A DNA stretch of 64,000 bases. Origin: Streptomyces sp. NBC_00236. Lineage in GTDB: Bacteria > Actinomycetota > Actinomycetes > Streptomycetales > Streptomycetaceae. The DNA is taken from NCBI RefSeq assembly GCF_036195045.1, contig NZ_CP108100.1:2542001-2606000 (forward strand). Direction: 5' to 3'. Within the stretch, counting starts at the first letter, position 1. Each line of letters opens with the position of its first letter. Below the pieces are notes generated by a model. That model was given only the letters and a program-made list of their open reading frames with translations. It was not told the DNA's origin and ran no database searches. A program made the translations under genes and the position numbers. This document shows, piece after piece, positions 54,259-64,000 of the stretch.

Positions 54259-54376
54259 GATCTCTCCGGAGGGTGGTGGCCGCTGCACCGGCAGGTCACC
54301 GACACCAGGCGGGTGATCATAACAACGCGCCTACGCCCTCGGGTCGATGTCAGACCTCTGCCGCATGCTTCGTCCC

Positions 54377-54910
54377 ATGGACACCAAGGACTTCTGGAAG
54401 CTGATCGATGACGCGCGCACCCTGGTCGTCGACCCGGCCGACGCCGAGGCCGTCGCCGAGCGGGTGGCGGCGCTGCTCGCCGAGCGGCCGGCCGACGACA
54501 TCATCGTCGCGCAGCAGCTGCTGTGGGACCTGATGGCGGCTTCCTACCGGGCCCCGCTCTGGGCCGCCGCGTACACGATCAACGGCGGCTGTTCGGACGA
54601 CGGTTTCGACTACTTCCGGGGCTGGCTGATAGCCCAGGGCCGGCTGGTGTTCGAGCGGGTGGTGGCCGAGCCGGACACGCTGGCCGGACTGCCGGTGGTC
54701 AGGGCGGCGGCGGCCGAGGGCGTGGATCTGGAGTGCGAGGCGGTGCTCGGGGTGGCGTGGGACGCGTACCGGGAGGCGACGGGCGAGGAGCTGCCCCAGG
54801 ACGCGTTCACCATCGACTACCCCGACCTGGACCCGGAGTGGGACTTCGACTTCGACGACGCGGAGCGGGTGGCGCTGCGGCTTCCGGAGCTGGACGCGCT
54901 GTACGGGTGA
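54377..54910 (+). CDS. DUF4240 domain protein
   Basis: The product is 177 aa. MDTKDFWKLID at the start and LIAQGRLVFERVVAEPDTLA in the middle are characteristic of DUF4240, a small cytoplasmic family frequent in Streptomyces. The C-terminus is very acidic (DYPDLDPEWDFDFDDAERV). No function is known. No Shine-Dalgarno is seen before ATG 54377; the start follows the family N-terminus. Some relatives are linked to WGR-type DNA repair domains, but none is fused here. Confidence 0.82.
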   Translation: MDTKDFWKLIDDARTLVVDPADAEAVAERVAALLAERPADDIIVAQQLLWDLMAASYRAPLWAAAYTINGGCSDDGFDYFRGWLIAQGRLVFERVVAEPDTLAGLPVVRAAAAEGVDLECEAVLGVAWDAYREATGEELPQDAFTIDYPDLDPEWDFDFDDAERVALRLPELDALYG

Positions 54911-54922
54911 GGGGCGCGGGCC

Positions 54923-54953
54923 GCGGGGCCGGCCGGTGAGGGGCCGGCCCCGC
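54923..54953. terminator. Bidirectional terminator, DUF4240 and DsbA-fold genes
   Basis: Arms 54923-54934 and 54942-54953 form a 12-bp GC stem with a 7-base loop between the two convergent stop codons. Confidence 0.75.
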
Positions 54954-54964
54954 AGCGCACACGG

Positions 54965-55615
54965 TCAGTCGAAGACCGGGCCCTGCGTGCGGGTCCGCTT
55001 GATCTCGTAGAAGCCGGGGATCGAGGCGACCAGCAGCGTGCCGTCCCAGAGCTTCGCCGCGTCCTCGCCCTTCGGGGCGGGGGTGACGACGGGGCCGAAG
55101 AAGGCGATCTGCTCGCCGTCCGCGCCGGGCACCGCGATGACCGGGGTGCCGACGTCCTGGCCGACCTTGTCGATGCCCTCCTGGTGGGAGGCGCGGAGCT
55201 CGGTGTCGTACGCGTCGGAGTCGGCGTACTCCGCGAGCTCGGCCGGCAGGCCGACGTCCTTCAGCGCACCCTCGATCGCCTCACGCGTGGGGCCCTCGCC
55301 CTGGTTGTGGAAGCGCGTGCCGAGCGCGGTGTACAGCGGGCCGACGATGTCGTCGCCGTGCTTCTGCTGGGCGGCGATCACCACGCGGACCGGGCCCCAG
55401 GCCTTGTTCTCCAGCATGTCGCGGTACTCGTCGGGCAGCTCGTCCAGCCGGTTCTCGTTGAGCACCGCCAGGCTCATCACGTGCCAGCGGACCTCGACGT
55501 CGCGGACCTTCTCCACCTCCAGCATCCAGCGGGAGGTCATCCAGGCCCAGGGGCAGAGCGGGTCGAACCAGAAATCGGCGGGGGTCTTGCCGGTCACCGT
55601 GCTGTTGTCAGACAT
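54965..55615 (-). CDS. DsbA-family mycothiol-dependent nitroreductase (Rv2466c-like)
   Basis: This is a 216-aa thioredoxin-fold protein with a helical insertion. DFWFDPLCPWAWMTSRW carries the C21-P-W-A active site, typical of the actinobacterial Rv2466c group that uses mycothiol/mycoredoxin to reduce substrates. It has no signal peptide, so it is cytoplasmic. Start ATG 55615 has GAGGAGAGAG directly upstream. It is divergent from pepN with a 132-bp gap. Confidence 0.9.
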   Translation of the reverse strand: MSDNSTVTGKTPADFWFDPLCPWAWMTSRWMLEVEKVRDVEVRWHVMSLAVLNENRLDELPDEYRDMLENKAWGPVRVVIAAQQKHGDDIVGPLYTALGTRFHNQGEGPTREAIEGALKDVGLPAELAEYADSDAYDTELRASHQEGIDKVGQDVGTPVIAVPGADGEQIAFFGPVVTPAPKGEDAAKLWDGTLLVASIPGFYEIKRTRTQGPVFD

Positions 55616-55747
55616 CTCTCTCCTCATGAGGACCGATCGCATCCTGTGGCCGAGAACACCGCCGGAGGCTTCCGCCATTCCCGAATGCCGGGCCGGAAGG
55701 GGGCATGGGAGGATCAAAGTATTCGAACGTGACACAAAGGAGTGCTC

Positions 55748-58360
55748 GTGCCCGGTGAGAACCTGTCCCGCGACGAGGCCCGTGAGCGGGCCGAGCTGCT
55801 GACCGTCGACGGTTACGACGTCGTGCTCGACGTCCGTTCCGCGGTCGGTGGGCCCGACGGGGAGAGCGAGCAGACCTCCGGTCCGCGGACCTTCCGTTCG
55901 GTGACGACGATCCGGTTCCGCTCGGCACGTGCCGGTGCGACGACGTTCGCCGATCTGATCGCCCCGTCCGTGAACGCGGTGACCCTGGACGGCACGGCGC
56001 TCGACCCTGCCACCGTCTTCGACGGGGTCCGCGTGGCCCTGGCGGACCTGTCGGAGGGCGAACACGTCCTGGTGGTCGACGCGCAGTGCGCGTACAGCAG
56101 GACCGGCGAGGGCATGCACCGCTTCGTCGACCCGGAGGACGGCGAGGTCTACCTCTATACGCAGTACGAGCCGGCGGACGCGCGGCGCGTCTTCGCCAAC
56201 TTCGAGCAGCCCGACCTCAAGGCCCCCTTCCGCTTCCGGGTGACGGCCCCCGAGGAGTGGACGGTCTGGAGCAACGGGGCCGAGGAGTCCCGCGACGGCG
56301 GGGTGTGGCGGTTCGCCGAGACGAAGCCGATCTCGACGTACATCACGGCTGTCGTCGCCGGTCCGTACCACTACGTGACCGACTCCTACAGCCGTACGTT
56401 CGATGACGGCACGACGCTGGACATCCCGCTCGGCGCGATGTGCCGCAAGGGACTCGCCCGGCACTTCGACGCGGACGACGTCTTCCTGATCACCAAGCAG
56501 GGCCTGGACTTCTTCCACGACAACTTCGACTACCCGTACCCGTTCGGCAAGTACGACCAGGCCTTCGTGCCCGAGTACAACCTCGGCGCGATGGAGAACC
56601 CGGGCTGTGTCACGTTCCGCGAGGAGTACATCTTCCGCGGGAAGGTGACGCGGGCGGCGTACGAGAGCCGGGCCAACGTCATCCTGCACGAGATGGCGCA
56701 CATGTGGTTCGGCGACCTCGTCACCATGCAGTGGTGGGACGACCTGTGGCTGAAGGAGTCGTTCGCCGACTTCATGGGCGTCTTCGCGATGGTGGAGTCC
56801 ACCCGGTTCGAGGACGGCTGGATCACCTTCGCCAACAACCGCAAGTCCTGGGCCTACCGCGCCGACCAGCTGCCGTCCACCCACCCGATCACGGCCGACA
56901 TCCGTGACCTGGAGGACGCCAAGCTGAACTTCGACGGCATCACGTACGCCAAGGGCGCCTCGGTGCTCAAGCAGCTGGTGGCGTACGTGGGGCGGGACGC
57001 CTTCCTGGAGGGCGCACGCCGCTACTTCAAGAAACACGCGTACGGCAACACGCAGCTGGGCGACCTGCTGTCGGTGCTGGCCGAGACGTCCGGCCGCGAC
57101 ATGACCTCGTGGTCGCGCTCCTGGCTGCAGACCGCGGGCGTCAACTCGCTGACCCCGGTGGCCACCTACGACGCCGCGGGCCGGATCACCGAGCTGGCCG
57201 TCCTCCAGGAGGCGGCCGAGTCGCACCCCGAACTGCGCCCGCACCGGGTCGCGGTCGGGCTGTACCGGCGCACGCCCGAGGGTGAACTGGTGCGCTACGC
57301 CCGGGCCGAGGCGGATGTGGCGGGTCCGCGCACCGTGATCACGGAGCTGGCCGGGGCCGAGCGGCCCGAGCTGATCCTCGTCAACGACGACGACCTGACG
57401 TACTGCAAGGTCCGCTTCGACGAGGTGTCGCTGGCCACGCTCCGGGAACACCTGGGCGACATCACGGACCCGCTCGCGCGCGCCCTGTGCTGGTCCGCGC
57501 TGTGGAGCCTCACCCGGGACGGGCTGATGCCGGCCCGCGACTTCGTCTCGCTGTTCCTGGCCTTCTCCGGCCGGGAGACCGACATCGGCGTCCTCCAGAT
57601 GCTGCACACCTGGACCCGGACGGCGCTGACGCACTACGCCGCCCCGTCGTGGCGCGAGGAGGGCGGCCGGGCGCTGGCCGAAGGCGCGCTGCGTGAGCTG
57701 CGCCGCGCGGCGCCGGGCAGTGAGCCCCAGCTGGCCTGGGCCCGCTTCTTCGCCGCGGTCGCCTCATCGGACACGGACTTCCAGCTGCTGTCCGGGCTGC
57801 TCGACGGCACGGCCCGGATCGACGGGCTCGACGTCGACCAGGAGCTCCGGTGGGCGTTCCTGTCCCCCCTGGTCTCGCACGGCGTCGCCGACGAGACGGC
57901 CGTCGACGCCGAACTGGCCCGCGACGACACGGCGTCCGGCAAACGGCACCACGTGCGCTGCCTGGCCTCGCGGCCGTCGGCCGCGGTGAAGGCCCAGGCG
58001 TGGGCGGGCGTCGTGGAGTCGGACGCACTGTCCAACGCGCTGGTCGAGGCCACGATCCTGGGCTTCTCGCAGTCCTCGCAGCGGGAGTTGCTGGCGCCGT
58101 ACGCGGCCCGGTACTTCGAGGTGATCGAGCGGGTGTGGGCCGAGCGGTCCATCCAGATCGGGATGGCCGTGGTCAAGGGCCTGTTCCCGGACCTTCAGGA
58201 CGACCCCGACACCCTGGCGGCGACGGACGCGTGGCTGGCGGAGCACGCGGATGCGGCGCCGGCGCTGCGGCGGCTGGTGCTGGAGGCCCGGGACGACCTG
58301 GCGCGGGGTCTGCGGGCCCAGGCGTGTGACGGCGGAGCGTCTGACGGCGGAGCCGTCTGA
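55748..58360 (+). CDS. pepN: Aminopeptidase N (M1 family)
   Basis: This is an 870-aa zinc metallopeptidase releasing N-terminal residues from peptides. GAMEN at 280-284 is the exopeptidase motif; zinc ligands are in HEMAHMW (314-318) plus the Glu of LKESFADF 18 residues on. The C-terminal helical ERAP1-like domain covers ~430-860. Start GTG 55748 is chosen over GTG 55742 because AAAGGAG then lies 5 nt away. It has no signal peptide. The sequence just past its stop is duplicated 160 bp downstream. Confidence 0.97.
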   Translation: MPGENLSRDEARERAELLTVDGYDVVLDVRSAVGGPDGESEQTSGPRTFRSVTTIRFRSARAGATTFADLIAPSVNAVTLDGTALDPATVFDGVRVALADLSEGEHVLVVDAQCAYSRTGEGMHRFVDPEDGEVYLYTQYEPADARRVFANFEQPDLKAPFRFRVTAPEEWTVWSNGAEESRDGGVWRFAETKPISTYITAVVAGPYHYVTDSYSRTFDDGTTLDIPLGAMCRKGLARHFDADDVFLITKQGLDFFHDNFDYPYPFGKYDQAFVPEYNLGAMENPGCVTFREEYIFRGKVTRAAYESRANVILHEMAHMWFGDLVTMQWWDDLWLKESFADFMGVFAMVESTRFEDGWITFANNRKSWAYRADQLPSTHPITADIRDLEDAKLNFDGITYAKGASVLKQLVAYVGRDAFLEGARRYFKKHAYGNTQLGDLLSVLAETSGRDMTSWSRSWLQTAGVNSLTPVATYDAAGRITELAVLQEAAESHPELRPHRVAVGLYRRTPEGELVRYARAEADVAGPRTVITELAGAERPELILVNDDDLTYCKVRFDEVSLATLREHLGDITDPLARALCWSALWSLTRDGLMPARDFVSLFLAFSGRETDIGVLQMLHTWTRTALTHYAAPSWREEGGRALAEGALRELRRAAPGSEPQLAWARFFAAVASSDTDFQLLSGLLDGTARIDGLDVDQELRWAFLSPLVSHGVADETAVDAELARDDTASGKRHHVRCLASRPSAAVKAQAWAGVVESDALSNALVEATILGFSQSSQRELLAPYAARYFEVIERVWAERSIQIGMAVVKGLFPDLQDDPDTLAATDAWLAEHADAAPALRRLVLEARDDLARGLRAQACDGGASDGGAV

Positions 58361-58607
58361 GGCCGGTTCGGGCCGTCCTGTGTGACGTCCTCGTCGGGGT
58401 GCAGGTCACCTCGGCGAGGGCTCCGTCCTCAAACGCCGGACGGGCTGGGTTCGCCGGGGCCACCGGAGCCCCTGAGGGCGTGCGCGGGCAACGCTCCGGG
58501 GTCACGGCTGACCCGTCTGACAGCGGTTCGGGCCGCCCCACGGGACGCCCCCGTCAACGTGCCGGTCACCTCAGCCAGGACTCCGTCCTCAAACGCCGGA
58601 CGGGCTG
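58351..58607. repeat. 97-bp imperfect direct repeat downstream of pepN
   Basis: Copies 58351-58447 and 58511-58607 are offset by exactly 160 bp. The last 27 bases (ctccgtcctcaaacgccgga-cgggctg) are identical in both; the first half is more diverged. The first copy starts within the last codons of pepN. The shared core also occurs at 45605-45628. Confidence 0.85.
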
Positions 58608-58823
58608 AGTGTCGCGGTGCGGGACGGATCGGCCGGGTTCGCGGGGCGTGCGCGTGCGGCGCCCGGTTGTCGGGGTGCGCCCCCGGTGACCGGCTCATAA
58701 TCCCCGGCGGGTCCGCCCTTTTCGGCTGTCGAACGTCCGTACTTTAGGACGGCGTTGTCCTGGAATGTCGACGGGCCTGTAACAGGGGTTAAGGTCCCGG
58801 CCCCGAGCGGGATACACCGGAGC
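58361..58823. other. Intergenic region (463 bp) between pepN and AbiEi-like gene
   Basis: Occupied by the 97-bp direct repeats to 58607. From ~58690 the DNA is AT-richer and probably holds the promoter of the downstream gene. Short frames here consist of repeated SSNAGRAG-like peptides encoded by the repeat core and are not genes. Confidence 0.6.
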
Positions 58824-59897
58824 ATGAACTCGAACGCTCCGCTCTCGCCCAGCCACCACCGCGTCACCTCCGTCGCCCGCCAACGGGTGCTGTCCGCAGC
58901 CCAGTTGAAGGCTCACGGGGTCTCCCCCGCACAGGCCGCAGAGTACTGCGGGGCCGGCGGGCCGTGGCAGCAGCCGCTGCCCGGCGTCTTCGTCCTGCAC
59001 CCCGGGCCGCTGAGCGGCCATGAGCGGCTGCGGTCGGCCCTGCTGTACGCGGGACGGCCCCCGGCCTCCGGGCGGCGGACCGTCCCGGCGCGGACCACGG
59101 GCGCGGATCCCGGCTACGGCGAGGCGATGATCACCGGCCTGGCCGCGCTCTCGCTGTACGGCTTCGCCGCCGCGCCGCCCGCCCTCTCCGTGGACCGCAG
59201 TCGCATCGACGTGCTGGTGCCCCGAATCCGGCGGCTGCGCTCGGCCCGGTACGTCCGCCTGGTGCGCAGTTCCGATCTGCCGCGGCCGGAGCAGCTGGAC
59301 GGCCTGCCGGTGGCACCGGTGGCCCGCGCCCTCGCGGACGCCGTCGCCGGGCTCGGCGACGCCTACGCCGTACGCCGGCTGCTCACCGAGGCGGTCCGCG
59401 GCGGCCACTGCGAACCCGCCGTCGTGGTCGGCGAGTTGAACCGCGCCAAGGTACTCGACCGCCCCCAGGTGGTGAACGCCGTGGACTCGCTGCTCGCAGA
59501 GGGCCGGGCGCTGGCCGAGGAGCGGCTGTACGACATGGTGCGGACCCACGGTCTCCCGGAGCCCCTGTGGAACGTCGACCTGCGACTGCCGGGCGGCCCG
59601 CACCTGGGCGCCGTCGACGCCTACTGGCCCGAGGAGGCGGTCGCCGTGGAGCTGGACACCAGGGCCCCGCGCCACAGCCGGCTCGACGACGGCCAGCGCC
59701 GGCAGGAGCACGAGGCCGAGTGGTCCGCGTACGCCGCGCGGCGCGAGCACCTGGAGCGGCTGGGCGTCACCGTCGTCCACCTCAGCCCGAGAAAGCTGCG
59801 GGACGCACGGGAGCAGCAGGCGACCGTGGTGCGGACGGCGTTGATGGCGGCGTCCGACCGTGAGCCGGCCGCGTACGTGATGATGCTGCCCCGGTGA
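58824..59897 (+). CDS. AbiEi/DUF559-like protein with endonuclease-fold C-terminus
   Basis: The product is 357 aa. The N-terminal ~60 residues (VLSAAQLKAHGVSPAQAAEY...GVFVLHPGPL) resemble the winged-helix domain of AbiEi-type antitoxins. The C-terminal ~100 residues contain VDAYWPEEAVAVELDT and VTVVHLSP, the D-x(n)-E-x-D spacing of a Vsr/DUF559 PD-(D/E)XK-like fold. Actinobacteria carry several such proteins without an adjacent toxin; none is adjacent here. Function unknown. ATG 58824 has GGAG almost touching it, so the start is uncertain. Confidence 0.75.
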   Translation: MNSNAPLSPSHHRVTSVARQRVLSAAQLKAHGVSPAQAAEYCGAGGPWQQPLPGVFVLHPGPLSGHERLRSALLYAGRPPASGRRTVPARTTGADPGYGEAMITGLAALSLYGFAAAPPALSVDRSRIDVLVPRIRRLRSARYVRLVRSSDLPRPEQLDGLPVAPVARALADAVAGLGDAYAVRRLLTEAVRGGHCEPAVVVGELNRAKVLDRPQVVNAVDSLLAEGRALAEERLYDMVRTHGLPEPLWNVDLRLPGGPHLGAVDAYWPEEAVAVELDTRAPRHSRLDDGQRRQEHEAEWSAYAARREHLERLGVTVVHLSPRKLRDAREQQATVVRTALMAASDREPAAYVMMLPR

Positions 59898-60081
59898 GAC
59901 CGCTCCGTTCGATGCGTATGCACTGTTTCGTCCCGTGTGACGCTTCGGCCCCACTGGCGGAAGTGCGCCATGTCCACAACTCGCCCCCCACAACTCTCCA
60001 CAAACCCCTGTCATTTACGAAAGGGTGAGCGGTCATCCGGTACCGATTTCCGGACTCTCTCTTTCACATACAGGGATGCTG

Positions 60082-63000
60082 ATGACCTCCGAATCCCCCA
60101 GCTCCATACCCGGGGCGAGACGCGTGGCCCGCGTCGCGGCCGCCGCCGGACTGGTGGCCGCTCTGGCCGCCACCGGCGCCGCCCCCGTCTTCGCGGCCGA
60201 CGACCCGGCCCCCGCCCCCGTCAAGACCGCCGCCGGCGGCAGCTCGGCGGACAAGCTCGGCACGGCCGACGCCGACGTTCTCACCAAGGCGAAGGCCAAG
60301 GGCGAGAAGAACATCACGATGATGGTCGCCACCGCTCCCGGTGCGACCGAGCAGGTCACCGAGCAACTGGACGCCGTCAAGGGCTCCGTGCTCGGGCAGG
60401 CCTACGACAAGCTCGGCTACGTGCGGGCCACCGTGCCCACCGCGGCCGCCGAGGCCACCATCAAGGCGGCCTCGAAGCTGTCCTCCGTCCACGGCATCGA
60501 TCTCAAGCAGGAGATCGTGCTGGACGACCCGACGCCGTCGGCCGACCGGGCGACCGGCAGCCGGGCCTCGGTGAAGTCGACGGGCACCTACCCGGCGCCC
60601 GGGAAGACGACGCCGGCGAAGAACCCGTACAACCCGTCCTTCGAGACGGGTGCGGTCGACTTCGTCAAGCAGCACCCGAAGGCCGACGGCCGCGGCGTGA
60701 CCATCGGCATCCTCGACTCGGGTGTCGACCTCGGCCACCCCGCGCTGCAGAAGACCACCACCGGTGAGCGCAAGATCACCGACTGGGTGACGGCCACCGA
60801 CCCGGTCAGTGACGACGACGGCACCTGGCTGCAGATGACGGACGCCGTGTCCGGCCCGACGTTCACCTACGGGGGCCGTACGTACTCGGCACCGGCGGGT
60901 TCGTACCGGATCAAGGTGTTCAAGGAGGCCGCCACCAGGGGTGGCGACATGGCGGGCGACCTCAACCGCGACGGTGACACCACCGACACGTGGGGCGTCC
61001 TGTACGACCCGGTCACCGGCACCACCCGAGTGGACCTGAACGGCAACGCGGACTTCTCCGACGACGCCGTCCTGAAGCCGTACAAGGAGAAGCACCAGGT
61101 CTCCTACTTCGGTACGGACGACCCGCGGACCGATGTCGTCGAGCGCGTCCCGTTCGTCGTCGAGACCCGCAGCGACGTCGTGTACAACGCGGCGGGCGAC
61201 ACCTCCGACTTCGTCAACATCGGTGTCATCGAGTCCGAGCACGGCACGCACGTCGCGGGCATCACCGCGGCGAACGGCCTGTTCGGCGGCAAGATGAACG
61301 GTGCCGCGCCCGGCGCGAAGATCGTCTCCTCGCGCGCCTGCACCTGGGACGGCGGCTGCACCAACATCGCGCTCACCGAGGGCATGATCGACCTCGTCGT
61401 GAACCGCGGCGTGGACGTCGTCAACATGTCGATCGGCGGACTGCCGCCGCTCAACGACGGCAACAACGCCCGCTCGGAGCTGTACAAGCGCCTCATCGAC
61501 ATCTACGGCGTCCAGCTGGTCATCTCGGCCGGCAACGACGGCCCCGGCGTCAACACCATCGGTGACCCCGGTCTCGCCGACCACGTGATCTCGGTCGGCG
61601 CGTCCATCTCCAAGGAGACCTGGGCCGCGAACTACGGCTCCGGCGTCACCAAGAAGTACGACATGATGCCGTTCTCCTCGCGCGGCCCGCGTGAGGACGG
61701 CGGCTTCACGCCGACCCTGACGGCTCCCGGCGCGGCGATCAACTCGACGCAGACCTGGCTGCCCGGCGGACCGGTCAAGGAGGCGGGCTACTCCCTCCCG
61801 GCCGGCTACTCCATGCTCCAGGGCACGTCGATGGCCTCCCCGCAGGCCGCCGGCGCGACCGCGCTGCTGCTGTCCGCCGCGAAGCAGAAGCACATCGAGC
61901 TGCCCCCGGCCGATCTGCGCACCGCGCTGACCAGCACCGCCACCCAGATCAAGGGAGTGCCCGCGCACGCCCAGGGTGCCGGTCTGATCAACATCATCGG
62001 TGCCTGGAAGCAGATCCAGAAGCAGGGCGCCCCGGCGCACGAGTACACGGTCAAGGCACCGGTCGACACCGCGATCGACTTCGCGCTGAAGACCCCGGGC
62101 TTCGGCACCGGCCTGTACGACCGCGAGGGCGGGCTGCAGACCGGCCAGAAGAAGTCCTACGACGTCACGGTCACCCGCACCACGGGCCCGGACAAGGACG
62201 TCAGGCACAAGCTGTCCTGGAAGTACAACGACGGCACCTTCAAGCTGACCGGCCCGAGCACCGTCTCGCTGCCGCTCGGCAAGCCGGTGACGGTCAAGGT
62301 CCAGGCGAAGCCGGGCAGCGCGGGCGTGCACAGCGCGATCCTGCAGGTCGACGACGCGAAGACCTCGGGCGTGGACCAGCAGATCCTCGCCACGGTCGTC
62401 GTCTCCAAGGAGCTCGTGAAGCCGGGTTACGCGTTCACGGCGTCCGGCTCGGTGCAGCGCAACGGCACCACGTCGTACTTCGTGACCGTGCCGGAGGGCT
62501 CCAAGACCCTTGAGGTCGCCATGAGCGCCCTGCGCTCGGGCAGCCAGACCCGCTTCATCTCCATCCACCCGTACGGGGTCGCGGTGGAGGACAGCGGAAC
62601 GCCGTTCTGCTACCCGAACTACGAGAACCCGGCCAACACCTGCCGCCCCGACGTGCGCTCGTACGCCGACCCGCAGGCCGGTGTCTGGGAGATCGAGGTC
62701 GAGGCCCGGCGTACGTCGCCGCTGCTGGACAACCCGTACAAGCTGGATGTCTCGCTGCTCGGCGCGACCTTCGACCCGGCGGTGCAGACCATCGCCGAGG
62801 CGAAGATCGGCACCCCGGCCTCGGTGGACTGGACGGTCACCAACAACGCCGGTGACCTCGCGGGCAAGCTCAAGGGCGGCTCGCTGGGCTCGGCCGACGT
62901 CGAGCGTCCCTCGATGTCCACGGGTGACGAGTACGTCAAGGAGGTGACCATCGGTGCGGGCGTCGAGAAGCTGGACGTCGCCATCGGCGGTACCTCGGAC

Positions 63001-63387
63001 GCCAACGCCGACCTTGACCTGTACGTCTACAAGGGCGCGACCGAGATGGGTGCCTCCACCACGGCCGGTTCCGAGGAGTCCGTCAGTCTGGTGAAGCCCG
63101 CCGCGGGCACGTACACGGTCGTCATCCAGGGCTACGACGTCCCGGCCGGCACGACCGAGTACGACTACCGCGACGTGTACTACTCGCCGTCGCTCGGCAC
63201 GATCAACGTCGACGAGTCGAAGGCCGTCGACCTGGCCTCCGGCGCGTCCGCCCAGGTCGGGGCCGAGGTCGCGGTCGCCGGGGCGGCCCCCGAGGGCCGG
63301 CAGTTCTTCGGCGAGGTCCAGCTGGTGAACTCCCGCGGCACCGCCGCGGGCACCGGCAGCGTCGTGATCGAGAAGGTCACGCCGTAA
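60082..63387 (+). CDS. Large secreted subtilisin-family (S8) serine protease
   Basis: The product is 1101 aa. The signal peptide is residues 1-38 (cleavage near VFA/AD), followed by a propeptide-like region to ~170. The S8 catalytic domain has D212 (ILDSGVD), H387 (EHGTHVAG), the oxyanion Asn in SAGNDGPG, and S583 (QGTSMASPQ). The 175-residue D-H distance marks a long insertion as in tripeptidyl-peptidase-like enzymes. After ~640 come beta-rich domains, including a PPC domain (ADLDLYVYKGATEMG...AAGTYTVVIQGYD). Start ATG 60082 has AGGG 6 nt upstream; ATG 60076 is too close to it. Confidence 0.95.
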   Translation: MTSESPSSIPGARRVARVAAAAGLVAALAATGAAPVFAADDPAPAPVKTAAGGSSADKLGTADADVLTKAKAKGEKNITMMVATAPGATEQVTEQLDAVKGSVLGQAYDKLGYVRATVPTAAAEATIKAASKLSSVHGIDLKQEIVLDDPTPSADRATGSRASVKSTGTYPAPGKTTPAKNPYNPSFETGAVDFVKQHPKADGRGVTIGILDSGVDLGHPALQKTTTGERKITDWVTATDPVSDDDGTWLQMTDAVSGPTFTYGGRTYSAPAGSYRIKVFKEAATRGGDMAGDLNRDGDTTDTWGVLYDPVTGTTRVDLNGNADFSDDAVLKPYKEKHQVSYFGTDDPRTDVVERVPFVVETRSDVVYNAAGDTSDFVNIGVIESEHGTHVAGITAANGLFGGKMNGAAPGAKIVSSRACTWDGGCTNIALTEGMIDLVVNRGVDVVNMSIGGLPPLNDGNNARSELYKRLIDIYGVQLVISAGNDGPGVNTIGDPGLADHVISVGASISKETWAANYGSGVTKKYDMMPFSSRGPREDGGFTPTLTAPGAAINSTQTWLPGGPVKEAGYSLPAGYSMLQGTSMASPQAAGATALLLSAAKQKHIELPPADLRTALTSTATQIKGVPAHAQGAGLINIIGAWKQIQKQGAPAHEYTVKAPVDTAIDFALKTPGFGTGLYDREGGLQTGQKKSYDVTVTRTTGPDKDVRHKLSWKYNDGTFKLTGPSTVSLPLGKPVTVKVQAKPGSAGVHSAILQVDDAKTSGVDQQILATVVVSKELVKPGYAFTASGSVQRNGTTSYFVTVPEGSKTLEVAMSALRSGSQTRFISIHPYGVAVEDSGTPFCYPNYENPANTCRPDVRSYADPQAGVWEIEVEARRTSPLLDNPYKLDVSLLGATFDPAVQTIAEAKIGTPASVDWTVTNNAGDLAGKLKGGSLGSADVERPSMSTGDEYVKEVTIGAGVEKLDVAIGGTSDANADLDLYVYKGATEMGASTTAGSEESVSLVKPAAGTYTVVIQGYDVPAGTTEYDYRDVYYSPSLGTINVDESKAVDLASGASAQVGAEVAVAGAAPEGRQFFGEVQLVNSRGTAAGTGSVVIEKVTP

Positions 63388-63409
63388 CCGCATCGCGGTG
63401 ACCATGTGA

Positions 63410-64000
<591 letters not shown>

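Overview
The window is chromosomal DNA of a high-GC actinobacterium, almost certainly a Streptomyces. The base composition is very GC-rich with strong third-position bias. GTG starts are frequent, paired clpP genes and a dedicated mreBCD/PBP2/RodA cluster are present, and there is a mycothiol-type DsbA-fold protein and a sodF gene with a Nur-like box upstream. Gene order from obgE through rne, mre, folC-valS, clpX-clpP, tig, rpiB and sodF matches what I remember of the S. coelicolor core around SCO2590-SCO2640; this is recall, not a computed comparison. I see no rRNA, CRISPR array, insertion sequence, integrase or prophage. This is core chromosome with a few accessory genes.

Layout. 1-5.5 kb: two convergent glycosyltransferases of cell-wall glycopolymer type, a TagF-like fusion cut by the window edge and a GT4 enzyme, separated by a 25-bp-stem terminator. 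5.8-15.2 kb, minus strand: rne, then galU, a CTP-transferase-like gene and a glycerol-1-phosphate-dehydrogenase-like gene, then rplU, rpmA and obgE. The three sugar/alditol genes sit inside what is otherwise the ribosome/RNA-decay block. 15.4-30.1 kb, minus strand: a DUF2344 protein, an unusual repeat membrane protein, a B12-binding radical SAM protein, a CYTH-CHAD protein, rodA, pbp2, mreD, mreC, mreB, ndk, a DUF4233 protein and folC. 30.2-38.6 kb: valS, a Pro/Gly/Gln/Tyr-rich membrane-anchored protein (the only plus-strand gene here), clpX, clpP2, clpP1 and tig. 38.7-39.0 kb: divergent tRNA-Pro(TGG) and tRNA-Gly(TCC).

39.1-64 kb is a looser mix on both strands: a 64-aa membrane protein, an acyltransferase-3 membrane protein, a MESH1-like HD protein, a CPA2 antiporter, a SpoIIE-type phosphatase, an Eis-like acetyltransferase, a Nei-like glycosylase, rpiB, two paralogous amino-acid permeases flanking a flavin oxidoreductase and bioY, sodF, a lipoprotein, a DUF4240 protein, the mycothiol-type DsbA-fold protein, pepN, an AbiEi/DUF559-like protein, a large secreted subtilase and the 5' part of asd.

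Themes. Cell-wall elongation and sporulation wall synthesis (mre/rod cluster) lie next to wall-glycopolymer genes, and the galU/CTP-transferase/G1PDH-like trio could supply activated precursors for such a polymer. Clp proteolysis and trigger factor form a proteostasis block with a candidate ClgR operator. Many genes end in long perfect hairpins, which I list because they delimit the transcription units. I found no clear complete new system. The best leads are the split alditol/nucleotide-sugar module, an accessory beta domain apparently shared by the two glycosyltransferases, the motif repeated in both arms of RNase E, and the periodic W-x-Y...T-P-x-G membrane protein.
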